Origin: Phoenix dactylifera
Lineage: Eukaryota > Streptophyta > Magnoliopsida > Arecales > Arecaceae
Assembly (NCBI RefSeq): GCF_009389715.1
Contig: NC_052393.1
Coordinates: forward strand, 3,596,001 to 3,660,000
Direction: 5' to 3'
Length of the DNA stretch: 64,000 nt
The notes beneath the pieces were generated by a model. That model had not been told where the DNA came from, did no database searches, and worked only from the letters and a program-made list of their open reading frames with translations. The position numbers were made by a program, and so were the translations under genes. Numbering within the stretch: the first letter of the stretch is position 1; each line of letters starts with the position of its first letter. This document shows, one piece after another, positions 24,477 to 35,539 of this stretch.

Positions 24477-24907
24477 TAGGGTTGTTAATGAGCCGAGCTG
24501 CTCAGGCTTGGTTCGGTAAAAGCCCGGCTCAGGCCGGCTCGTTAGTCAAACGAGCCCGAGCCCAAGCCCAATATAAGGCTTGTTTACATCCGAGCTCGAG
24601 CAGCTCACGAGCCCAAACGAGCTCTAGTCTCCTAGCCCAAATGAAAGACTCTCAGCCGGCTCAGCCCAAATGAAAGATTCTCGGCCGGCCCAGCCCAAAC
24701 CAAAGTCTCCCAGAGTCCCTCGTATCGAGCCCGAACCCGAGCTCGTAATTGAAACGAGCTTTACGAGCTCAAGCCCGAGCCTTTGCTTTGCCAAGCAAGC
24801 CCGAGCATGAGCCTAATACAGAGCTCGGTATCGAGCCCGAGCCGAGCTCGAGCCTGAGCTTCTGTGAAAGGAAGGCTCGGGCTCGGCTCGGCTCGTTAAC
24901 AGCCCTA
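24477..24907. mobile_element. hAT-type MITE inside the copia element
   Basis: 431-bp element with 22-bp terminal inverted repeats, TAGGGTTGTTAATGAGCCGA at the left and the complement of TAGGGCTGTTAACGAGCCGA at the right. A perfect 8-bp target duplication TGCAAGGC lies at 24469-24476 and 24908-24915; eight bases is the hAT hallmark. The interior is a GC-rich run of GAGCTCG/CGAGCC motifs that can fold back on itself. Copy A lacks it at the matching site near 13580, so it arrived after the duplication. It has no coding capacity. Confidence 0.9.
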
Positions 24908-27900
24908 TGCAAGGCTTGGAAAAAAAATTGAAAGAGAAAAAGAATCAGAAGAATGCCAACAATAAAGACACCACTGCTTGTGTTTCAGATGAAGCAGTGG
25001 CAGTTCTCTGTGTGGGAGAGAATCAGTGTTGTCATATTGCAGATCCCAATGTGGAGTAGGTAATTGACTCAGCATGTTCCTGTCATATCACTTCAAGGAG
25101 AGAGCTCTTACACTACTTATAAAGCATGTAATTTTGGCAGGGTAAAGATGGAAAATGATAGTTTTGCTGATATTGTGGAAATTGGTGATATCTGTTTTGT
25201 TACCAATGTTGGATGTTCCTTTACACTCAAGGATGTGCGACATATTTCAAATATGCGTCTGAATCTGATCTCTACTAATGCTCTTGATATAGCTCGGTAT
25301 GAAAATTATTTTGGCAACAGGAGATGGAAATTATTGAGGGAATCAATGGTATTTGCTAGAGGAAAGCTTTATTGCACACTTTACAAAACACAAGTAAAGT
25401 TGTGCAGTGGTACAGTGATTATGACTGAAGATGATGCTTTAGCAGATATGTGGCACAGACGGCTAGCTCACATGAGTGAGAAGGGATTATAGATTTTGGA
25501 AAGAAAATTTCTCATTTCTTTCCATACAGGTATGTCATTAAATCCCTGTGATTACTGTTTACTTGGCAAGCATCATAGAATTTTTTTTTCAGAAAGTCTC
25601 TAGTGGAAAATCCAATAATTGGATTTGGTATATTCTGATGTATATGGTCCCATTGAAGTGGAGTCTTTAGGTGGCCGCAAATATTTTGTTACCTTTATTG
25701 ATGATGCTTCACGAAAAGTGTGGGTTTATGTTTTAAGAACAAAAAATCAGGTATTTCAGTGCTTCAAACAGTTTCATGCCTTGGTGGAGAGAGAAACAGA
25801 AAAGCAATTGAAATGTCGAATAATGAAGGTGAGTACACATCTAATGAGTTTGAGAATTACTGCTCAGAGCATGGTATTAGACATGAGAAGACAGTTTTCG
25901 GTACCCCACAGCATAATGGTGTTGTAGAGAAAAAGAATCGCACCATTGTAAAAAAAGTCAGATGTATGTTGAGAATGGCTAAACTGCCTAAGTCATTCTG
26001 GGGTAAAGCTGTACTTACTGCGTGCTACTTAATCAACTGGTCTCCATCAGTTCCTTTAGGTTTTGATATTCTTGAAAAAGTATGGACAGGAAAGTACGTC
26101 TTCTACTCTCATTTGAAAGCATTTGGATGCAAGGCATTTGCACATGTACCTAAGGAACAATGGACAAAGCTTGATGATAAAGCCATTCCTTGCATATTTG
26201 TTGGTTATGGAGATGCAGAATTTGGCTATAGGCTATGGGATCCAGAGAAGAAGAAAATCATCAGAAGTAGAGATGTGGTTTTTTATGAAGACTAGACCTT
26301 GGCAGACTTTGAAAAAGTAAAGAAGCCCAGTCAAGCAGTTCAAGGTGTTCCTGACCTTACATCTAGCCCTTTGCCTCCCGAAAGTGCCACTAATGGAGAA
26401 GAGATGCAAGTTGAAGACTAAGGTGATGAGCCAGTTGTTAATGAGGATAATTTGTTTGAGCAAGAGGAGCAGTCTACTCTGTCAGAGAGTGTTGAGCAGG
26501 GGGAGCAGCCTACTGCGGTAGAGTCTCAGATTAGAAGGTCTACCAGAGAGCGTCGTCCATCAACTAGATACTCTGAATTAGAGTTTGTTTTTCTTACTGA
26601 AGAGGGGGAGACAAAGAGTTTTTAGGAAGTGCAGACTTACAAGGACAAGCAAAGTTGGATAAAAGCTATGCAGGAAGAGATGAGTTCTTTACAGAAGAAT
26701 GACACTTATGAGTTAGTAGAGCTTCCTAAAGGTAAAAGAGCTCTAGAAAACAAATGGGTGTTCAAGCGAAAGATGGATGGTGAAAAGCTAGTAAAGTACA
26801 AAGCTTGATTGGTGGTAAAATGCTTCAAGCAGAAGAAAGGTATTGACTTTGATGAGATATTCTCTCCAGTTGTCAAGATGAGTTTCATTCGAGTTATCTG
26901 GGTTTGGCAGTTAGCTTGGATCTTGAGCTTGAGCGGTTAGATGTAGAGAATGTTTTTCTTCATGGTGATTTAGAGGAAAAGATCTACATGGTTTAGCCAG
27001 AAGGATTTGAAGTAAAGAAAAAAAACACATGGTTTGTAGGTTGAAGAAGAGTCTGTATGGGTTAAAGCAGGCTCCAAGGTAATGGTATAAGAAGTTTGAT
27101 TCATTCATGGTATATCATGGCTTTACCAAGATAGAGACAGATCATTGTGTGTATGTTAGAAAATTTTCTGATGGTAAATTCATTATTCTTCTGTTATATA
27201 TAGATGACATGTTGATAATAGGACAAGATGTTTAGTTGATTCGCAGTTTGAAGGCAAAGTTGTCCAAGTCCTTTGACATGAAAGATCTCGGTGCAGCACA
27301 ACAGATTTTGGGTATGCATATTTTTCGTGACATAAAAGCCAAGAAGCTATGGTTATCATAGGAGTAGTATATTGACTTGAGCGAGTACTTGAAAGGTTTA
27401 ACATGAAGCAGGCTAAACCAGTTAGTACACCTCTTAGTGATCACTTCAGACTGAGTAAGAAGACTTGTTCTTCTACAAAGGAAGAGAAAGATAGCATGGC
27501 AGTAGTTCCTTACTCTGCAGTCGAAAATTTGATGCATGCTATGGTTTGCACACGCCCAGATATTGCTCATATTGTTGGAGTTGTTAGCTAGTTCTTTGTT
27601 AATCCTGACAAAGATCACTGGCAAGCAATAAAGTGGATCTTAGATACTTGAGAGATACTCTAAGATGTGCTTGACCTTTGGAGGCTCAAAACCAATTTTG
27701 TAAAAAAGGGTTATATATATACAGATATGGCAAGTGACCTTGATGGAAGGTAATCAACTTTAGGGTATTTGTTTACTTTTGCAGGAGGAGCTGTATCTTG
27801 GCAGTCGAAACTGCAAAAGTGTTGCCTTATCTACCACTGAGGCTGAGTATATTGAAGCTATTGAAGCAGGGAAAGAGATGCTTTGGATGAGACAATTTCT

Positions 27901-28207
27901 TCAAGATTTGGGTTTGAAATAAGATGAGTATGTAGTTCATTGTAACAGTCAAAGTGTACTAGACTTGAGCAAGATGCTACATATCATTCACGCATGAAGA
28001 ACATAGATATGAGATACCATTGGCTATGCCAGACAGTTGCAAAGCAGTTAGTACTACTACAGAAGATTCATACTGAGAAGAACCCAGCTGATATGATGAC
28101 GAAAGTTGTGAGCAGAGAGAAGTTGAAACTTTGTGTTGGATTGGCCGGCATGGTTCTAACTAGCAAGTTAGAGTACAATCTCTTTTCTCAATGGGCTGGA
28201 GAGAGAG

Positions 28208-28930
28208 ATTGTAAGTGGGTCCTGCCTACTTGAGAAAGCCCAATAGCCCATTAGGGCTTGACCTCTTTTGTTTTTGCGGGACAACATGATGTGAGCTCGT
28301 GAAGGAAAATGAAAGGAGGCGCAGCAACAGTGGGGCTGCGGCGGAGAAACAAAAAATAAGAGGAGCGGCGTGCTGCAGTGAAAAAGAAGAAAAAAAAAGG
28401 AAGAGGACGACGGAACAGAAAGGGGAGTGCGTGAGTGCTCAAGTCCGCGGAAGCCGTAAATTATTTTTGCACGCCGTACGGAGAGAAACAGGTTTCTTTT
28501 TCTTATGTGTGTTTTTCACACGGAGATTTAACAAATTAGATTTCTATATAAGAGTTGTATTAGATGCTATAGGGAGTTATAGTCTTCATTTTTAGGGAAC
28601 TCATTACATTTTTGGGTTCATCACATTGTGGTGGTTTAGGTAAGATCATTGTTACTCTTAGGGAGGTGATATTGGAGTTTTTTCAATTTGTTGAGAACTC
28701 AAGTTTTGGGCATAAACTTTAGTATTGTAAACTCTATATTCATTATAGTGGATTAATCAGATTTACCCTGTAGTTTTTTTCCTCTATACTGGAGGGTTTT
28801 TCCTCGTAAATTTGGTGTGTTTTCTTTCTACTCTTCAAGTGTTTGACATATTGCTTGTGTGAATAATGCTTCTAATTGGTTTTGGTTTTGGCTTAGTTTA
28901 TTCCGCAATATTCCTGTTTTGGCCCCAACA
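28208..28930 (+). repeat. 3' LTR of the copy-B copia element
   Basis: Preceded by a purine tract (GGGCTGGAGAGAGAT); ends CCCCAACA, then the CTCAT target duplication and the resumed LINE. Confidence 0.85.
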
Positions 28931-29640
28931 CTCATCACCAATGGCAACCTTTTAGTTAATTCCTTCTGCAAGTTCATAAACTATGGAGGCATTCTTTGGC
29001 CATTTCACAAGGCAATATGGAGAGCAGCAGCCAAGAGAAGGTTAAAGTGTTTATGTGGTTGGCTCTCAAAAATTGCACTTAGGTGAGGTGATGGCAAAAA
29101 AAGATGGGGAAGAGGATTGGGTGTTCTCTATGTGGAGCTGACTCAAAGTCCATTTCCCTGTTAATTGTTTCTTTTCCAAAAGTTTGTGGTTCACTCTTAA
29201 AACTCAGCTCAAAATCATTGGTCGGCCAAAGGACATTAGAGATCGATTGGCAGCTTGGAGGCGAAGGAGAGCCTAGGGCATTCTTAAGAAAGGATAGGAC
29301 CAACTCACTTTGGCCATATGTCGGCACATCTGGTTAGAATGAAACTCCAGAGTTTTTCTTCATAAAAAGTCTTTCATCAATGCAATCCTCCACAAAGCTC
29401 TTTATTCCTTCATTTAACGGGGGAGCCTGTGTTAAAAAAGCAAAGACGGTCACCAAGCACTTGTGAATCTTCTTGGTCCCCGATGCCAAATCAGAATATT
29501 TAGATGGTCTGTGGCTGTTCTGTTTTTCTAGGATGTCATTTGTTCCTTGGCATCTTACTCTGGGAATCACTGTAATTCAGCAAAGCTGTAAATTTTGTTC
29601 ATATTAATATAATTGGGGGAAGTATGTCGCTTCCTTTATT
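28931..29640 (+). pseudogene. LINE ORF2 relic, 3' part after the copia insertion
   Basis: Continues the LINE split at 23040. Readable pieces are VKVFMWLAL near 29045 and a CSLCGADSKS zinc-binding block near 29115-29150, typical of the region after plant LINE reverse transcriptase. No RNase H domain is recognised after it. The end is not sharply defined; the sequence fades near 29600-29640. Confidence 0.7.
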
Positions 29641-29654
29641 ATAGTTCAAAAAAT

Positions 29655-29686
29655 ATACTAAATGCAATGCAAATTGCATTTAGTAT
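29655..29686. repeat. Perfect 14-bp inverted repeat
   Basis: Arms ATACTAAATGCAAT and ATTGCATTTAGTAT are separated by four bases (GCAA), between two LINE relics. It could be a remnant transposon end or a chance palindrome in AT-rich DNA. Confidence 0.7.
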
Positions 29687-29744
29687 GCTGTCCTTCCTAC
29701 CAAAGTTGGTTAATCCTCACCTGTCATCCCCCATCACCATGTTT

Positions 29745-31110
29745 GTATCATCACGTCCACCACCATGTTTGGCGTAGCATCAATGTGGCTGAGGACCCAT
29801 GGGTCGATGCCCTCCTTCTGCGTCTTTGACCGACTACGGTTAGTGTCGAGGCTGAGGAGGGCCTACATGTCTGTGATCTTATGACCCCTGGGGGGGGGCA
29901 ATTGGGATGAGATTCGACTGGCCCAGTTCTTCGGGAAGCATCTAGCGGAGCGGGTCCGGTCCCTCTCTTTATCAAGGAGTGGTGGACCAAATGTGCGGGT
30001 GTGGAGTTTCTCTACCAGAACCAAGGTCAGGATGGGCGATCTTTCCCGCATTCTTAGGCGGGAGTACGAGCCTGGGCCGGACTGTGCTTGGATCTGGCAA
30101 TTGGGACTCCACTCGAGGGTCGCGTTGTTCCTCTGGAAGGTGGTCTAGGACCGCCTTCCCACGAGAGCTATACTTGGAGAACGCGGATTGAGAATCTCAT
30201 TGGAGTGTGGGGTTTGTGGTGTGGACGAGACGGTGGACCATGCCTTGTTTCAGTGTACATGGGCTAGGGCCACTTGGTGTCTGGCAGGAGTCCCACAGGT
30301 GGTGTGGAGCCGTAGGGACCAGTTCTTACAGGCCATGCATCAGGGCTCGGTGTCCCCGGTGCTTCGTCAGGAGGCGGTCCGAGCGAGCTGTACTGCCTAC
30401 CAGATCTGGTTGGCCAGGATTGCTCGTATATTCGGCGATCGACGTATGTCGCCGAGACTTGTGGTGGAGAGTGCTCGCGATCAGGCGGCAGAGCTGTGTC
30501 ACACCATCCCTGTTGGAGGGACTTTAATAGCTCGGAACATCTGGGGTTCCCACTCTGCTTCGACAGTATCCCGTACGGTGTTTTTCACCTGAGAGCCTCC
30601 ACCCCCGAGTTTCCTCAAGGTCAACTTTGATGGGTCAGTCCTGGACGGTGGCATGAGGGAAGGTGAGAGTTTTGTTATTCGGGACCCGTCTGCCAGAGTT
30701 ATGGCTGCTGGGGGTAGTCAGTTATTTGACACTTCGGTTCCGAGTGCAGAGTTGAGAGCTGCTTGGGCGGGCCTTCGCCATGCCCGGTGCGTGTTACAGG
30801 CTAGGTCCATCATCCTGGAGGGTGATTCAGCCATCGTTATCAGTTGGATCCGGGGGGGGTTCAAGGAGTTACGGTTGTAACCATCTATTGCTCCGAGATA
30901 TTTGGGCTATGGTTAGGGTTGGAGGGGCCTTTCAGGCCAAGCATATTTACCGTGAAGCCAATGGTGCTACGGATTGGGTAGCTGCGTATGTAGCTTGTCA
31001 CTTCGGAGGTACCTTATGGACTGAAAATGGAGAGGTGCCTTTGGTACTCCGAGATATCCTAGTGTATCTGTACCCGCCAGGTATGATCCACCCGTTCTAG
31101 CAAAAAAAAA
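29745..31110 (+). pseudogene. LINE ORF2 3' part: zinc-binding and RNase H domains
   Basis: 5'-truncated LINE of a different, more GC-rich family than the one at 28931. The start reads as the region just after reverse transcriptase (EDPWVDALLLRL near 29790). A zinc-binding block follows, with CGVCGVDETVDHALFQC near 30197-30260. The RNase H domain runs from FLKVNFDGS near 30612 to EANGATDWVA near 30957-30990 and keeps the expected acidic residues in pieces. A short A-run after 31100 marks the 3' end. Several stops and shifts show that it is inactive. Confidence 0.85.
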
Positions 31111-31129
31111 GAGGCTAAAAGCTTTCCAT

Positions 31130-31440
31130 CAAAGAAGAAGCCATGGGCCCATTGGAACGGAGCTCAGAGCAGCATGAAAAGGTATTACCGATACGATACG
31201 CGTACTAAGGGCTGAGCATATCCTACTTGAGAAGAATGTAGCTACAGTAATAGATTGAATCTGGGAGGAGGGGTGAAGGGGGTTGTAAATCTTCTGCTAA
31301 GCGACATCTGGTGGATAATGGATAAGTGCAGTGCCTTTTAGGCCATGTAATGCGTATCGAGAGGCGAATAAGACTGCTGACTGGGTCGCCTCCTATGCTC
31401 CTCAATATCTAGAAAGATCCTTTGGCCAATAGAAGGTTTT
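31130..31440 (+). pseudogene. Decayed LINE RNase H tail
   Basis: Diverged fragment with an ELRAA-like block near 31158 and REANKTADWVASYA at about 31360-31400, the conserved C-terminal RNase H block. It lies about 180 bp upstream of the thaumatin-like gene's TATA box. Confidence 0.7.
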
Positions 31441-31497
31441 TTTTTAATTCTGTTGGCCGCACTCAGTAGTGTGAGCAATCGTTGGGTACGTTGAAAA

Positions 31498-31498
31498 T

Positions 31499-31541
<43 letters not shown>
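31498..31541. repeat. (ATA)n microsatellite
   Basis: About fourteen ATA/TAA units between the LINE tail and the promoter of the thaumatin-like gene. Confidence 0.95.
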
Positions 31542-31618
31542 TCCGCCAGCATGGGCATTAAGCTCATATTGTTTCACTAACGCTGAAACGAAGAAAACCA
31601 AAATGATGGGTGAACTGC

Positions 31619-31626
31619 CTATAAAT
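31619..31626 (+). promoter_or_regulatory. TATA box of the thaumatin-like gene
   Basis: CTATAAAT in the context TGCCTATAAATGG, about 340 bp before the ATG. It predicts a leader of about 310 nt that contains a (GAA)n stretch at 31881-31908 and pyrimidine-rich runs. Confidence 0.65.
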
Positions 31627-31959
31627 GGAGGCTAAAAGGGTGTGCTTAGATTTCCCCCTCCCTCCTCATTAGATAATTTTATGAGTGGTGGTGCCATCCA
31701 CTCTCTCCTCCATTCCTCCTCCCTCTCTGCCACCTATCACTGTTCCCCTTCGTCCTTTCCTTTCTCCCATCACCACCACCCAATGCACCCCATACCCCAC
31801 TTCAACTATTCCCATTACCACCAACACTAACTATAGAAACATCGACCCACCAAATTTGTCAAGGAAAAGAGGAAGCAAAAAAAGAAGAAGAAGAAGAAGA
31901 AGAAGAAGCAAGAACTAGACGGGAAGAGAGACACAAAGCCCACCAATTGGTTCCTTCTA

Positions 31960-33722
31960 ATGGATCCCTTGCCTCCATCTCCAATTCCCTTTGTAGCACT
32001 CTCTCTTTTCCTCCTATTTCTCCTTTCTAGTGGTAATAGTTCTTGCTCCAACCCCTTTAACCTAATTATCCTAAACTTCTTCTTTTTTCTATTTAGAGAC
32101 TGGATCTGGAAAATTCTTTGATGTTTGTGCTTACAGGGCTATTGGTGGTGGGCGGCACCACATTCACATTCGCGAACAAGTGCGGCTACACGGTGTGGCC
32201 GGGGATCCTGTCGAGCTCCGGCAGCTCGGAGCTCGAGACGACCGGGTTCGAGCTGGCCGCCGGCGGTTCCCGGTCGTTCCAGGCGCCGACCGGGTGGTCC
32301 GGCCGGTTCTGGGCCCGGACGGGGTGCACGTTCGACGGCGACGGCAAGGGGTCCTGCGCCACCGGAGACTGCGGGACCGGGGAGGTGGAGTGCAAGGGCG
32401 GGGGGGCGGCGCCGCCAGCGACGCTGGCGGAGTTCACCCTAGCGAGGCCGGCGTCGGCCAAGGACTTCTACGACGTGAGCCTGGTGGACGGGTACAACCT
32501 GCCGATGGTGGTGGAGAGCCGCGGCGGCGCCGGCGCGTGCGCGCCGGCGGGATGCGCGGCGGATCTTAACCGGCGGTGCCCGGTGGAGCTGAGGATCGGG
32601 GAGGGGGAGGGGGAGGCGTGCCGGAGCGCGTGCGGGGCGTTCGGGAAGCCGGAGTTCTGCTGCAGCGGCGCGTACGCGAGCCCGGCCACTTGCCGGCCCT
32701 CCTCCTACTCCCAGATGTTCAAGTCGGCGTGCCCCAAGTCCTACAGCTACGCCTTTGATGACCCCACCAGCACCTTCACCTGCTCCGGCGCCGACTATAC
32801 CATCACCTTCTGCCCGGAATCGCTGCCGAGGTATGCATCAACACTAAAAAAAATGAATGAAAAATCTCGATCAAAAACCATATAATGTTCGTTTTGCTTG
32901 CATTATTGCAGTTACAATTAAAATTTTGTGAGTCTCATTCTTACAATTAAATCGTTCTTGCTCATGAGAACCTGGATTGCTTTTTCTTTTTCTTTTCTCT
33001 TATTTTTTTTTTGGGTATTTGGTTGCCTTCTTTGTTCATCTTTGTTCGTAAATTTGGTATTTAGTATGACAAGTGCTCAAGTAGAATATATGCTTGCAAA
33101 CGGTGGGTTCCTCTGCATAATTTTTATTTTTCTTTTGATTTTTTTTTTGTTTGCTCTCAATTGCTTTTTCTTTTTCACTGAGCTAAAGATGATAAACAAG
33201 AGGAAAATAACAAAGTAAAAAAGAAAAGAAAAGAAATAATGTAGTGAATAGCGATGATGATCTTTCCACTTTGTTCCTCTTGTTTTTTTTTTCACTTTGT
33301 TCTTTTCCCACATACCGGTTTAGAAGGTTTTATGACATGGTTGGGTTCAGCTTCAGCCAAGTAACTTGGAAGATGTGTATAAAGTTTGGTCGTTTTTATG
33401 TCTCAACCGTGCTTTTAGTCTTTTTTATAGAACTTCCTGTTAGGTAGTTGATTTCGTTAATCAGCCAAATAAACTGGAAAAGTGGCTTTTTAAACATCAG
33501 TACCTTCTTTCCCTTTGCTCCACTAATAAAAGGTCTTGTATGGGGGTGAAGTTTAGCTGCTATCTAGGTAGCACTATCTAGTTCATTATGATGCTATTTG
33601 CTCGGTATGTGTAGCACTCAGATGACCTTGATGAGTGAGACGTATTTCCTAAACGAGAAGCCGACAATTATTAATTAATTGTCTAAATTTTAGTAGATGT
33701 TTCAACAATCCTGACAATATTA

Positions 33723-33820
<98 letters not shown>

Positions 33821-34453
33821 AGGGACATATTTCCTAAACTATAAACATACAATGATTAATTAATTTTGTAAACTTTAATTGATATGCATCAACAATGGAA
33901 ACAACATTATGTCCGGATGGTAGTATTTGCATGTATGGTAGCTGATTTCATCACTCAGCCAAGGAAGCTGGAAAAGGTATCACTATCTTAACAGGTAGCT
34001 CATTAAATTAAGTTGATGATTAACTGGTTAGCCACATCATCCTAATTTAATTTTCCCCTGAAACAATCATTAAAGTCAGAACCGCTTGTCCCACCTTTTT
34101 TAAAGAAAAAACTTTGTTCAGTCTGTAAGATATTGTTTGGTGGTTGTTGAGTTCATGATTCAGCCAAGTTCGGAAACTGGACTTATATTGTTTGAATTGT
34201 TAACTTATTGAAATTTGTTATATGAATTGATCAACATAACTCACTGATTTCTTTTGTTGTCATCCAAAATAGTCAGAAATCCTCTACAGATTCTCCAACT
34301 CCAAAAACAGGAGGAGGGGTGCTGTTGGAAGATAACTCTTGGCTTGCAAGCTTGGCAACTGGGGCTTCTCCTCCCACCACAGCGAGGTTGTCTTTCATCC
34401 ACCAATCCCTGGTAATCGTCGCCACCATGGCTTGCATCCTATTGTCGCTATAG
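31960..34453 (+). CDS. Thaumatin-like protein with predicted GPI-anchor tail, three exons
   Basis: A PR-5/thaumatin family secreted protein. Some relatives bind or hydrolyse beta-glucans and act in defence; this gene's own role is inferred. Exons are 31960-32032, 32137-32830 and 34273-34453, with introns of 104 and 1442 bp. The phases fit exactly and give 315 residues. Exon 1 encodes a proline-led hydrophobic signal peptide (about residues 1-31). The mature domain begins near FANKCGYTVWPG and holds all 16 cysteines of the long thaumatin fold, plus the SLVDGYNLPM signature. Exon 3 adds a Ser/Thr/Pro-rich linker and a hydrophobic end (SLVIVATMACILLSL), as in GPI-anchored members, so a cell-surface location is likely. 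Exon 2 is very GC-rich, typical of monocot genes. Intron 2 contains a long AT microsatellite. If intron 2 is retained, the frame ends after 17 extra codons, giving a soluble form. Confidence 0.93.
33726..33817. repeat. (AT)n microsatellite in intron 2 of the thaumatin-like gene
   Basis: About 90 bp of nearly pure AT dinucleotides, broken once by a C near 33765. Likely polymorphic in length. Confidence 0.95.
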
Positions 34454-35539
34454 CATTAAAAATTCTTCTAGTTCCTCTTCTTATCCACTGCTCTCGCTGT
34501 CTCTCTTTGAGGACTGGTAAAAAGGAGTTTCCTTTTAAAGAGAGGTGATGATCCCGCAGCCTTATCGAGGAAGAGAAGTTTGACTCGAGTCAAGTGATGT
34601 AAGGCAATGGTTTTGTGCAACTATATTCTATAGATTTCATATTGAGTGTTGGTTAATTCATATGGTGAAAACAAAGATGTATATGTATAGAATAATGTAC
34701 GGTTGGTGCTTTTGATGGTCATGGGGGGCGTGGGGATGTAGGAATCATGGGGGATGGCTTTTACTCTCCGATTCTTTTTTATGGGGTGGAGGAAAAGAGT
34801 AGTTCTGTTAACTTTAGCAACTTGGGTGATGATGGTGGTCAGCTGGTCCTCTGATCACCTTGCTGCAGTGGACCCATAGGTGGTTGGATGCAATGATCAC
34901 CCTTATGGACTACTTCAATTATCTTTGTTTTTAGTTCCCTTAATTTTGTTCTCTGTTGTTTGGTTGGGGAAGGCCCGGAACTATATAAAATAGTTTTCCT
35001 TACTCAGGACTTTAAGATATCTGTCATGTTATCGTTTGAGCTACTAATTGCAAGTCAATTGGCAGACTTTAATAAAAATTCGACTTGAATGATGAATTAA
35101 TGGCTCCACAAGTTAAATAAGTATTGGTTAATGCAGTTCATGGATGTTATGGTTGTTTTGGCCTAGTTTCAAGAAAGCCAGTTTAGATTGTAAATGCTCT
35201 AAATGTTTGTTTTTCTGAAATTTGCAAAGCTAGCGCTTCTGAGAAAAAAAGTTATTGACAGTCCGATTTGTAGCTTGGAACTTTGCACGCGGAAAGAAAC
35301 GTCGTCAGAGGATGTTGGCTATGAAATGAAGGGACGATGCTAAACGCGGAATGGGACGAAATCGCTGCCAAAAATTTTTACAAGGCGAAAACAAGAAAAT
35401 CATGCAATCTGAAAGGTCGTGCAACGGGAGCAGATAATTCGACGCTCTCGGTGGATTGGGGTGGGTGAAAAATAGGATTCACGAAGAGCCCCTAAGAAGC
35501 TGGCCTACCCAAGACATGGAAGATGCACCACTGCATCGT
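34454..35539. other. Downstream region of the thaumatin-like gene
   Basis: Probable 3' untranslated sequence, then intergenic DNA. No further gene, RNA or clear transposon end seen. Confidence 0.5.

Larger units (their letters stand above)
17740..25955. repeat. Segmental duplication, copy B
   Basis: Matches copy A (780-14298) in direct orientation. Copy-B-only gains are the TRIM at 19828-20435, the TRIM array at 21245-22262, the insertion at 22550-22807 and the hAT MITE at 24477-24907. The copia element continues beyond the shared part, to 28930. Confidence 0.85.
23041..28930 (+). mobile_element. Ty1/copia element in copy B, both LTRs present
   Basis: Fossil Ty1/copia element of about 5.9 kb. 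LTRs are 23041-23698 and 28208-28930; the 5-bp target duplication CTCAT is at 23036-23040 and 28931-28935. Parts in order are: primer-binding site after the 5' LTR, Gag with a knuckle (about 23720-24470), protease region (about 25000-25300), integrase (about 25420-26300), reverse transcriptase with a YIDDM block near 27200, RNase H (about 27770-28100), and a purine tract before the 3' LTR. It is heavily broken (more than ten breaks) and its LTRs have drifted strongly, so it is old. It predates the duplication because copy A carries the same insertion. It was later hit by a hAT MITE. Probably Tork/Tnt1-like. Confidence 0.9.

Noticed and set aside
31877-31910. Coding lysine-rich frame over the GAA repeat
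   Set aside because: It is a microsatellite in the predicted 5' leader of the thaumatin-like gene.
32118-32136. Upstream extension of the thaumatin-like exon as the true start
   Set aside because: It begins inside intron 1 and crosses a good acceptor site; splicing from 31960 gives a proper signal peptide in phase.
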